This document shows, piece after piece, positions 1 to 7,637 of a stretch of DNA of 51,803 nucleotides. The notes under the pieces are model-generated. The model was not told the origin of the DNA. It saw only the letters and a list, made by a program, of their open reading frames with translations, and made no database searches. Location of the stretch: contig CALGKA010000066.1 of NCBI GenBank assembly GCA_937927895.1, positions 1 to 51,803 of the forward strand, in the 5' to 3' direction. Source of the stretch: an uncultured Granulosicoccaceae bacterium (GTDB lineage Bacteria; Pseudomonadota; Gammaproteobacteria; Granulosicoccales; Granulosicoccaceae). Position numbers and translations under genes: made by a program. How positions within the stretch are numbered: position 1 is the stretch's first letter; each line of letters begins with the position of its first letter.

Positions 1-74
1 CAAACGGTTTTTTGCCTGTTTCTTGCATTTTCGTCTCACTAGAACAAAGTTAATAAAACCGAGATCGAAAACAG

Positions 75-2279
75 ATGATAAATCGTGTAGTGCAACGTTC
101 ATGCTTGTTAGCGTTGGTATTCGCAAGTTTCATGGCCCGCGCTGAAACCATTCAAATCCCTTTGAGCGGAGTCGGTGAAGTGCCGTCTTCGGCGGAGATG
201 GCTGTCAATCCAGCGCTGCTAGAGAATGGCGAAGTTGAGGTTGGTGCGCAGAGGCTTCAGGAGTTTGAGATTAGCCATACCGGGGGAGCTGAATCGTCTC
301 CTGTTGAGATTCTATCTATTGAGGTCGGTGGTCAAGATTCTTACGAGTTCTCGTCAGACTACGCGGGCTACAATATCCTTGAAGTCGGCCAAACTATAAA
401 ATTCGGGGTGTCATTTAGTCCCGTGACGTTGGGGTACAAGAAGGCTTTTTTACGAATCGAGCACTCTGGTGAGAATTCACCCCACTTAGTGCTGCTTACC
501 GGTGTAGGTATCGATATCCCTTCCAGCGAGCTTAAGTATTCAGATACTGATCTTGATTTCGGCAGTGCTGAAACGGATAAAAATGCGACTAAAACACTAA
601 CCATCACGAATAGTGGCGGTGCGGGCTACCCCGCGATCAATATATACAACGTTATGATCGCTGGCGAATCGTCTTCTGCTTTTACTACCAATTTCACCAA
701 TGCGACGTTAGACCCCGGCCAGTCAATTAAAATCACTACAACAATGACTTCTTCAATTGCAGGTCAGAAGACTGCCATGTTGACGATTGATCATGATGGT
801 TCAAACCCGAGTATACGAGTTAACTTAAAAGGTGCCGTGACTCTGCCACCTGTCATTCCACCAACACCTATCGACCCTGTAGATGACGATACCCAACCAG
901 ACGACAACAACCAGCCCAATAACAACGGGCCGAAACTTACCGCACCAGACTTTCTTAACACTAAACTGACTGGTGCAAACCCGAAGAAGCCGACCTCCCT
1001 GCAATTCGGACCTGACGGCCACTTGTATGTTTCGGAGCGAGATGGCTATATCTATCAGTATCAAATCAACCGAACGAAGCAAAATACTTATAATGTCACT
1101 AAAACTGACAAAATCGGACTGGTACAAAATATTAAAAACCACGATGACGACGGCGATGTAAACGCCAACGTCAAAGGTCGGCTCGTAACTGGCATTTATG
1201 TGGCGGGCACCGCCAACGCACCGATCATATACGTATCATCTGCTGACCCACGTATGGGTGCAGGCCCTTCAGGTAACGATTCAAATCTTGACACCAACTC
1301 GGTAATTCTTTCTCGTTTAACAAAGAATGGCAACAACTGGGTTAAAAAGGATTTAGTCCGAGGCCTGCCGCGCTCTGAAGAAAACCACCAGGGTAACGGC
1401 ATTCAATTAAGTGCCGATGGTAAAACGCTTTATATCGCTATGGGTGGCCACACTAATATGGGTTTGCCTTCAAACAACTTTGCACGTATTCCGGAATACG
1501 CTTTGAGTGCAGCAATTGTAGAGATCAATCTGCAACAAATTGGCAATACTACTTATGATCTCCCTACCCTGGATGATGAGGATCGCCCGGGCGCTAATGA
1601 CAACAATGATCCGTTTGGTGGTAACAACGGTAAAAACATGGCGATTCTAAACAACAACAGCCCTGTTAAAATCTATGCTCCCGGGTTTAGAAATTCCTAT
1701 GATTTAGTACTCACTGAACAAGGCCGAATGTACACAGTAGACAACGGACCAAATGCTAACTGGGGTGGTAAACCTGCTGCTAACTGCCTTAATAAATATG
1801 CTGATGGTGGTAACACTTACGGCGACAACCTGCACTTTATAAAAAACAAAGGCTACTACGGTGGCCACCCTAACCCAACACGCGGCAGTAAGAACAACAA
1901 GTTCAACGATTCCAACCCTCAGTCACCGCTTACCGGCGCCGCGAATCCGGTCGAGTGCCAGTATAAAGTACCCGGCCAGACTGACAACGCTTTGCATGTG
2001 TTTGGATCATCGACCAACGGCTTAACCGAATATACTGCCAGTAACTTTAGTGGATCGATGAAAGGCGACCTTCTAGCGGCGAGCTTTAATAAGAGTATTT
2101 ATAGAGTTCAATTAAACAACGCCGGCACCAAGGTGGTGGGTTTAGACAAATTGTTCACTAATCTCGGCACACCCTTAGATGTCACTGCACAGGGCACCAA
2201 CGACAAATTCCCAGGCACTGTGTGGGTGGCTGACTACGCTCAAAATGCGATACATGTCTATGAGCCTAAAGATTACTAG
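75..2279 (+). CDS. Exported protein with two ASPM/choice-of-anchor-D-type domains and a glucose/sorbosone-dehydrogenase-like beta-propeller
   Basis: The 734-residue product starts with a signal peptide (residues 1-23, ending ARA). Two immunoglobulin-like domains of the choice-of-anchor D type follow (about 45-145 and 150-255; each has the pattern LxFGSxxxxxxxxKTLTITNSG or a variant). A Pro/Asp/Asn-rich linker (about 258-290) leads to a propeller (about 300-734). Propeller motifs are LQFGPDGHLYVSERDG and YAPGFRNSYDLVLTEQGR, typical of PQQ-dependent glucose/sorbosone dehydrogenase-like proteins. The family oxidises sugars or aldoses in the periplasm with PQQ, but many members have no known substrate and PQQ-binding residues cannot be confirmed by eye. 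The stop codon TAG lies inside an inverted repeat (2275-2310), so the original C-terminus may have been altered. The next gene encodes a multihaem cytochrome, a plausible electron acceptor. The Shine-Dalgarno sequence is weak. Confidence 0.8.
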   Translation: MINRVVQRSCLLALVFASFMARAETIQIPLSGVGEVPSSAEMAVNPALLENGEVEVGAQRLQEFEISHTGGAESSPVEILSIEVGGQDSYEFSSDYAGYNILEVGQTIKFGVSFSPVTLGYKKAFLRIEHSGENSPHLVLLTGVGIDIPSSELKYSDTDLDFGSAETDKNATKTLTITNSGGAGYPAINIYNVMIAGESSSAFTTNFTNATLDPGQSIKITTTMTSSIAGQKTAMLTIDHDGSNPSIRVNLKGAVTLPPVIPPTPIDPVDDDTQPDDNNQPNNNGPKLTAPDFLNTKLTGANPKKPTSLQFGPDGHLYVSERDGYIYQYQINRTKQNTYNVTKTDKIGLVQNIKNHDDDGDVNANVKGRLVTGIYVAGTANAPIIYVSSADPRMGAGPSGNDSNLDTNSVILSRLTKNGNNWVKKDLVRGLPRSEENHQGNGIQLSADGKTLYIAMGGHTNMGLPSNNFARIPEYALSAAIVEINLQQIGNTTYDLPTLDDEDRPGANDNNDPFGGNNGKNMAILNNNSPVKIYAPGFRNSYDLVLTEQGRMYTVDNGPNANWGGKPAANCLNKYADGGNTYGDNLHFIKNKGYYGGHPNPTRGSKNNKFNDSNPQSPLTGAANPVECQYKVPGQTDNALHVFGSSTNGLTEYTASNFSGSMKGDLLAASFNKSIYRVQLNNAGTKVVGLDKLFTNLGTPLDVTAQGTNDKFPGTVWVADYAQNAIHVYEPKDY

Positions 2280-2546
2280 TGTAGTGGGACTTTCAAAGGC
2301 TACCAATGAGAGTTTGACATTTGGTTCGCAGCAAGGCGCAGTTCGCAGGCAATGGTCGCCCCCTTTTCAAGAGCTGCAACGCAGCTGCGGGTCAAATGCC
2401 GAGCTCACGAAGTGGCGGTCGAGTAAAGTGCACGATGGTCACAGCAAAAAATTCTATACATCGGCTTTATCGAGAATTAACTTGAAACATGATGCACTTT
2501 GCTCGGCTGACTCATTGGTAGAGTTTGAATGTCACACTACACTAGT
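2275..2546. mobile_element. MITE-like element with 36-bp imperfect terminal inverted repeats
   Basis: The left arm 2275-2310 and the reverse complement of the right arm 2511-2546 match at 32 of 36 bases, beginning ACTAGTGTAGTG and ending CTACCAATGAG. The outer ACTAGT is itself palindromic, so CTAG could be a target-site duplication flanking termini that begin TGTAGTG and end CACTACA. An inner imperfect inverted pair (2418-2437 with 2488-2507) adds further folding. No transposase is encoded in the roughly 200-bp interior, as expected for a non-autonomous miniature element. The left end overlaps the last codons and stop of the preceding gene. Mobility is inferred; other genomic copies have not been checked. 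Confidence 0.55.
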
Positions 2547-2559
2547 AGCTTGATATAAA

Positions 2560-2628
2560 TAGAACGAGGGTTTTGCCCGTTAAGGGCGACCCCGTTCTAA
2601 AGCTGCTCGCAGAACGGCCGCTAGCTTT
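2560..2628 (+). promoter_or_regulatory. Competing hairpins between the element and the cytochrome gene
   Basis: The hexamer AGAACG occurs at 2561-2566 and 2611-2616. Its complement CGTTCT lies between them at 2593-2598 (CCGTTCT/AGAACGG is a 7-bp match on the right side). The central arm can pair with either neighbour but not both, as in attenuators. The right-hand pairing is followed by CTAGCTTTTT. The 54 bases from here to the cytochrome start show no clear promoter. It could equally be a poor terminator for the upstream gene. Confidence 0.3.
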
Positions 2629-2682
2629 TTGGATAAATCCTTTTACGCAACACCGTACATAGCCGTACGGCAGTGAATTGAC

Positions 2683-4440
2683 ATGCCAGCCGGACCCTAT
2701 ATCAAGTTCTTAAGAGTCGTTACCGTAGCAATTGCAGCCCTTACTTTTAGTGCGTGTGGTGGCAACGGCGACCAGGAAGAAGAACCAAAAGAAGATATAA
2801 GAGATCTTCAAAACGCGATACCACCTACTTCAGTGGGCTACGGCACCATGCCGGCTTTTGCCACTTCTGACAGCAATTTTCTGGGTGATCATTTCTCTGG
2901 CAATGGCGCATGTGCGGTGTGTCACAACGATCTCAGCGACGATACGGGTAAAGATGTATCCATTGCCACCAGCTGGGAAACCAGCACGATGGCCAACGCA
3001 GCACGAGACCCATACTGGCGCGCTAAAGCTGCGGCCACTATGAAAAACTACCCACATCTTGCCCACGAAGTCGATGATACCTGCACTCGATGCCATGCAC
3101 CCATGGCGAATGAAGCGGCGCGCAAAGACGGTGTTGAGTACACGTTGTTTGGTAAAGGTGGGTTCCTGGATCCTGAAGGCGAATATTTTGACCATGCAAT
3201 GGATGGCGTGAGTTGTACGTTGTGTCACCAGATTGAAGACAACGGAATCCTAGGTACCATTGAATCAATGTCTGGCAACTTCAGTGTTGCAGAATACCCG
3301 GCTGAAGATAAAGAAAGCCGCCCGGCTTACGGGCAGTACGCTGATCCAGTCGGTGCCTACATGATAGCTAACTCAGAATTCTCACCCATATACGGTGCGC
3401 ACATGAGCGATTCATCTGTATGCGGAACTTGCCATGATCTTAAAACACCCACAGTAGGCAGTGACGGTGTAATAATATCTGCAGAGCTGGCAGATAGATT
3501 TCCAGAACAACAAACGTACACTGAGTGGGCTAACAGTGACTACCGAACCGGCGGTGCAAAAGATGCCAACTGTCAGTCATGCCACATGCCGAAGAACAAC
3601 ACTACTGTAGCCCTTGCCTCATCAGGTACGGACATTCGCAGAAATGACTTCTCTGAGCACACCTTTTTAGGTGCAAACACAGTCATGCTTGATATGTTCA
3701 AGAACTTCCGCGATGAGCTAGGAATCGAGGTTGACGGTTTTGATCAAGCTATTCTAAGAAACCGCGAGTTCCTTAAAACTTCCGCCGATATCAATATCAA
3801 TGAAACCCGTGATGAAGGTGACCACATCATTGCTACCCTTCAAATTAAAAACAACACTGGCCATAAGCTACCTAGTGGCTACCCGTCACGACGTGTATTT
3901 GTACACTTTGTGGTAACCGATGAAACCGGTGCTATCGTGTTTGAGTCTGGAAAAATGAACCCCGACGGAAGTATTGTCGGTGCAGATGGCGACATCAGCT
4001 ATAAGCAATATGAGCCTCACTACAATAGTATTGAAAGTGAAGATCAAGTACTTATCTTTGAATCGGTAATGGGTACCACTCGCGGTCAGGTGACACACTC
4101 CTTAATAGAGGCCGCCCGCCACTTAAAAGATAACAGACTAACACCTGACGGATTCGATAAGAGAGTTGTCAGCAGCGATGTTGCTGTAACCGGTGAAGCG
4201 CTTCTTGATCCAAACTTCAACAACGGATGGGATCTATTTGAATACAAAGTGCCAGTGACAAAAGGCGGTACTTACCAAATCTATGCAGACCTTATCTACC
4301 AGCCACTGGCGTATGGTCATTTGGAATTTTTATTCAAAGACACCGATGTTCCAGAGGTAGATCAATTTAAGACTATCTACGACTCTACCAGTTTACTAAG
4401 TGAGACTATTTCTAGCTCTGTTCGAACGCACGTTCGATAA
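2683..4440 (+). CDS. Pentahaem c-type cytochrome lipoprotein
   Basis: The 585-residue product has a lipoprotein-type signal ending TFSAC, with Cys25 as the lipid attachment site. It carries five CXXCH haem-binding motifs: CAVCH (77-81), CTRCH (134-138), CTLCH (178-182), CGTCH (247-251) and CQSCH (297-301). This matches the cytochrome c554-like multihaem family. The C-terminal part (about 370-585) is a beta-rich domain containing NNTGHKLPSGYPSRRVF, a motif often seen at the end of such multihaem proteins. It probably carries electrons at the outer or periplasmic membrane face, and the upstream propeller oxidoreductase may be its donor. Haem attachment would need the ccm system encoded later in this window. 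The electron acceptor is unknown. A strong terminator follows. Confidence 0.85.
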   Translation: MPAGPYIKFLRVVTVAIAALTFSACGGNGDQEEEPKEDIRDLQNAIPPTSVGYGTMPAFATSDSNFLGDHFSGNGACAVCHNDLSDDTGKDVSIATSWETSTMANAARDPYWRAKAAATMKNYPHLAHEVDDTCTRCHAPMANEAARKDGVEYTLFGKGGFLDPEGEYFDHAMDGVSCTLCHQIEDNGILGTIESMSGNFSVAEYPAEDKESRPAYGQYADPVGAYMIANSEFSPIYGAHMSDSSVCGTCHDLKTPTVGSDGVIISAELADRFPEQQTYTEWANSDYRTGGAKDANCQSCHMPKNNTTVALASSGTDIRRNDFSEHTFLGANTVMLDMFKNFRDELGIEVDGFDQAILRNREFLKTSADININETRDEGDHIIATLQIKNNTGHKLPSGYPSRRVFVHFVVTDETGAIVFESGKMNPDGSIVGADGDISYKQYEPHYNSIESEDQVLIFESVMGTTRGQVTHSLIEAARHLKDNRLTPDGFDKRVVSSDVAVTGEALLDPNFNNGWDLFEYKVPVTKGGTYQIYADLIYQPLAYGHLEFLFKDTDVPEVDQFKTIYDSTSLLSETISSSVRTHVR

Positions 4441-4487
4441 GCCAGGCTGAATAAACACAGGCGAGCCAGAACCACACTGTAAAAAAC

Positions 4488-4514
4488 AAGCGCCATTCGT
4501 GGCGCTTTTTTTTT
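4488..4514 (+). terminator. Rho-independent terminator after the cytochrome gene
   Basis: The stem AAGCGCCA/TGGCGCTT (4488-4495 with 4500-4507) closes a TTCG tetraloop and runs into an uninterrupted T tract to 4514, 48 bases after the cytochrome stop codon. Confidence 0.9.
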
Positions 4515-4854
4515 GGCTAGAATCAATGCGTCACCTGACCCGCGTATTGTTCACACCCGTTAAAGTGATTGGATCCGAAAGGATTTTCCTACGAATCGCT
4601 GCAGTTTTCTGCCAATCAATGAATTACAACAACGACTTTTCACGTTGATTTTCTCGTGCTTCATTTCTGATACAACAACATCTACCCGCCTCTCCATTCG
4701 TTAACACTATCTTTCATATTCACACCGGTGAATGTGAACTGTGCACAGTCATATTGTGACAAATTCGGCATCATGCTGGACTCCAGATTAGCGCTTTATT
4801 TCCCTCTAGGGTTTCGCGTCTGTTCGCCCCCGATTCGCACCAGGTTCTTAGTTC
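4515..4854. other. Non-coding upstream region of the 12-repeat protein gene
   Basis: I see no gene here. An inverted pair TTCACA/TGTGAA lies at 4719-4738, followed by a TGTGCACA-like stretch and ATTGTGACA around 4741-4760. These are reminiscent of CRP/FNR half-sites, but no copy fits the TGTGA-N6-TCACA pattern. A promoter for the following gene presumably lies here; I cannot place it. Confidence 0.35.
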
Positions 4855-7458
4855 ATGCTTCGTCTCTCTATTGCTCTTCTACTACTATGCTTCGGTGTTT
4901 CTAGCCATGCCGCATACGTGCAGGATCGTGATCTTATATCACTTCATTATGATCACGCTCCCGATAGAGATGACGGCCATGCAACTGTTGCCGGGCTTGC
5001 CGTTGTGCGCCTGCTGGGTATCGTGCCGCATGTAGTCAGCGGCGCCTATGGCGAACGCAATAGCCACCGATACCAGCCCGATGTAGAACCCGTCATGCGT
5101 GCCGCGTGGGGAACAGACTGGACAGACGCTCATGCTAACTGGCAGGCAGCCGTAAACGCCACACACGCTAAGTGGATGGCAACCTTAAACAATGGCGGAG
5201 ATATCTGGGTAGCCGAAGGCGGCCAGTCAGATTTTACTTCGGATGTTGTTAGACGTATTCAATCTAACAATCCATCGGTTAATACCTTGACAAGAATTCA
5301 TGTTGTTCAACACAGTGTATGGAACGAACAACAAGCCAGTGCCAGCGATCTTCAATATACAAGAAACAATACCAACTATATAAAAATAATGGATGGTAAC
5401 CGGGTTAACGCCACAGCTGATTTAAACCAGAAGAGTGCAAGCTTTGTTAATAAAGCCCGTAATAGCCAACACGCCGCAGCATGGAATGCGGCCTTTGTAT
5501 ACCTGAGTCCAAACGACAAACTAGACTTTTCAGATACTGTTGAACTCCTGCACATTCTGGGTGTAGGCAAGAACCAAGTCGCGACAGTAAATGACTTTGG
5601 TGATAAGTATCTATACACAATAGATTCACCACCCCCTGTCGAACCGACACCAGTAGAGCCTACTCCTGTTGAGCCTGCTCCACCGGTTGCACCCACCCCG
5701 GTTGAGCCAACACCAGTTGCACCCACCCCGGTTGAGCCCGAACCAGCTCAGCCAACACCTGAAGCGACAACGGAGTTTCCAATATGCAGCGCATCTGCGA
5801 CTGATTCCGACGGGGATGGTTACGCATGGGAGAACAATCAAACATGCATAATAGCTGACTCAGCAGAAACACCAGTGACTGCTCCGGTATCTACAACTCC
5901 CACTGTAGATACCGCGCAAACAGAACCAAACGCTTTCCCGACCTGCAGCGCGTCAGCAGTTGACCTGGACGGTGACGGGTATTCATGGGAAAACAATCAA
6001 AGTTGCGTCGTAATTGACACCGTAACCCCAACACCTGTAACCGTTCAGTCCGGGGAAGCAACCGCCGTAATCTTTCCAACCTGCAGTGCAACTGTGACCG
6101 ACAACGATGGTGACGGTTATGGCTGGGAAAATAATCAAACGTGCGTGATCGTTAGTACCAACTCTAACAATTCTGTTACACAGACAAGCAACGTAAACGC
6201 AGAGCCTAACTTGTTAGACCTCTTCCCTGCCTGTAGCGCTAGCGCTGTCGATACCGACGGTGATGGCTATGAGTGGGAGAACAATCAAACCTGTGTGATC
6301 GTTAGTACCAACTCTAACAACCCTGTTACACAGACAAGCAACGAAAACGCAGAGCCTAACTTGTTAGACCTCTTCCCTGCCTGTAGCGCTAGCGCCGTCG
6401 ATACCGACGGTGATGGCTATGAGTGGGAGAACAATCAAACCTGTGTGATCGTTGGTACCAACTCTAACAATCCTGTTACACAGACAAGCAACGTAAACGC
6501 AGAGCCTAATTTATTAGACCTGTTCCCCGCCTGTAGCGCTAGCGCTGTCGATACCGACGGTGATGGATATGAGTGGGAGAACAATCAAACGTGTGTGATC
6601 GTTAGTGCCAACTCTAACAATCCTGTTACACAGACGAGCAACGAAAACGCAGAGCCTAACTTATTAGACCTGTTCCCCGCCTGTAGCGCTAGCGCTGTCG
6701 ATACCGACGGTGATGGTTATGAGTGGGAGAACAATCAAACCTGTGTGATCGTTAGTACCATCTCTAACAATCCTGTTACACAGACAAGCAACGAAAACCC
6801 GGAACCTAACTTGTTAGATCTCTTCCCCGCCTGTAGCGCTAGCGCCGTCGATACCGACGGGGACGGCTATGAGTGGGAAAACAATCAAACCTGTGTGATC
6901 GTTTCCACCCCTTCTAACACACCTGTTACACAGCAAAGCAATAATGCTGAACCTAACTTGCTAGACTTTTTCCCGGCTTGTAGCGCCGCCGCAGTTGATA
7001 CCAATGGGGACGGCTACGAGTGGGAAAACAATGCTACCTGCGTGATCGTGAATACTCCGTCTGGCGCAGCTTCTATACACCAAAGCAATGACGCCGAGCC
7101 AAACTTGCTCCACTATTTCCCTGCCTGTAGCGCCGCCGTTGTAGACACAGACGGTGATGGTTATGAGTGGGAAAATAATCAAACGTGCGTAATTACAAGC
7201 AGCACATCTACGTCACAGCCACAAGCTTCCAACCAGGCCGCAAACGCATCTCTACTAGACTACTTTCCAGCGTGCAGCACAAACGCTACCGACCCTGACG
7301 ATGACGGATATGCGTGGGAAAACAATGCTACCTGTGTGATTACTGCGAGTGCCACAACTGATCCAGCAACTGGCTTTCCAATCTGCAGCTCATCTGCGAT
7401 TGACGAGAACAATGACGGGTACGCATGGGAAAACAACCAGACTTGCGTTGTCCGCTGA
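4855..7458 (+). CDS. Exported protein with N-terminal hydrolase-like domain and twelve CBM10-like Cys/Asp-loop repeats
   Basis: The 867-residue product has a signal peptide (1-20, ending SHAA). The N-terminal domain (about 21-255) has an Asp-rich motif HYDHAPDRDDGHA (31-43), loosely like the DxDxxxDD metal site of nucleoside hydrolases; this assignment is tentative. A linker of PVEPTP and PVAPTP units (about 258-303) follows. From residue 308 to the end there are twelve repeats of the form FPxCSASAxDxDGDGYxWENNQTC. Each has two Cys about 20 residues apart around a DxDGDG loop of calcium-binding type and the WENN(Q/S)(T/S)C sequence typical of the second half of CBM10. Five central repeats are near-identical. 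The same repeat occurs in two GH12-like enzymes at 45-51 kb. No catalytic role is shown; it may be a substrate-binding or scaffold-like surface protein. Confidence 0.75.
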   Translation: MLRLSIALLLLCFGVSSHAAYVQDRDLISLHYDHAPDRDDGHATVAGLAVVRLLGIVPHVVSGAYGERNSHRYQPDVEPVMRAAWGTDWTDAHANWQAAVNATHAKWMATLNNGGDIWVAEGGQSDFTSDVVRRIQSNNPSVNTLTRIHVVQHSVWNEQQASASDLQYTRNNTNYIKIMDGNRVNATADLNQKSASFVNKARNSQHAAAWNAAFVYLSPNDKLDFSDTVELLHILGVGKNQVATVNDFGDKYLYTIDSPPPVEPTPVEPTPVEPAPPVAPTPVEPTPVAPTPVEPEPAQPTPEATTEFPICSASATDSDGDGYAWENNQTCIIADSAETPVTAPVSTTPTVDTAQTEPNAFPTCSASAVDLDGDGYSWENNQSCVVIDTVTPTPVTVQSGEATAVIFPTCSATVTDNDGDGYGWENNQTCVIVSTNSNNSVTQTSNVNAEPNLLDLFPACSASAVDTDGDGYEWENNQTCVIVSTNSNNPVTQTSNENAEPNLLDLFPACSASAVDTDGDGYEWENNQTCVIVGTNSNNPVTQTSNVNAEPNLLDLFPACSASAVDTDGDGYEWENNQTCVIVSANSNNPVTQTSNENAEPNLLDLFPACSASAVDTDGDGYEWENNQTCVIVSTISNNPVTQTSNENPEPNLLDLFPACSASAVDTDGDGYEWENNQTCVIVSTPSNTPVTQQSNNAEPNLLDFFPACSAAAVDTNGDGYEWENNATCVIVNTPSGAASIHQSNDAEPNLLHYFPACSAAVVDTDGDGYEWENNQTCVITSSTSTSQPQASNQAANASLLDYFPACSTNATDPDDDGYAWENNATCVITASATTDPATGFPICSSSAIDENNDGYAWENNQTCVVR
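6151..6900 (+). repeat. Five in-frame 150-bp tandem repeats within the 12-repeat gene
   Basis: Units start at 6151, 6301, 6451, 6601 and 6751, each encoding 50 residues (linker STNSNNPVTQTSNENAEPNL plus one Cys/Asp-loop repeat). The units differ by only a few bases, for example GTTAGTACCA against GTTGGTACCA or GTTAGTGCCA. Repeats on either side are clearly diverged, which points to a recent internal amplification or ongoing homogenisation. Confidence 0.95.
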
Positions 7459-7637
7459 TTAATCAACGCAAAGCAGAACAGCAAAACCCAATTCAATGCA
7501 CAATTTAATTTTGAACTGTGTCCCATTTCTATGAGCGCTAACAGGTAGCAGCACTGACCTAATAATATTTCACCTTCAGTGATGCCAATATGCTGACGTT
7601 AACCTTCGGGAGGATCGCTAACCGAACTGTTAATGTT

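Noticed and set aside
2179-2553. Open frame of 124 codons overlapping the end of the first gene
   Set aside because: It runs out of frame through the propeller gene and across the inverted-repeat element, has no recognisable domain, and its composition follows the repeat rather than a protein.
4719-4760. CRP/FNR-like binding site upstream of the 12-repeat gene
   Set aside because: Half-sites are present but not with the required spacing and symmetry, so no regulator is assigned.
5376-5872. Antisense open frames opposite the proline-rich linker
   Set aside because: They are low-complexity mirrors of the PVEPTP coding repeats and carry no independent signal.
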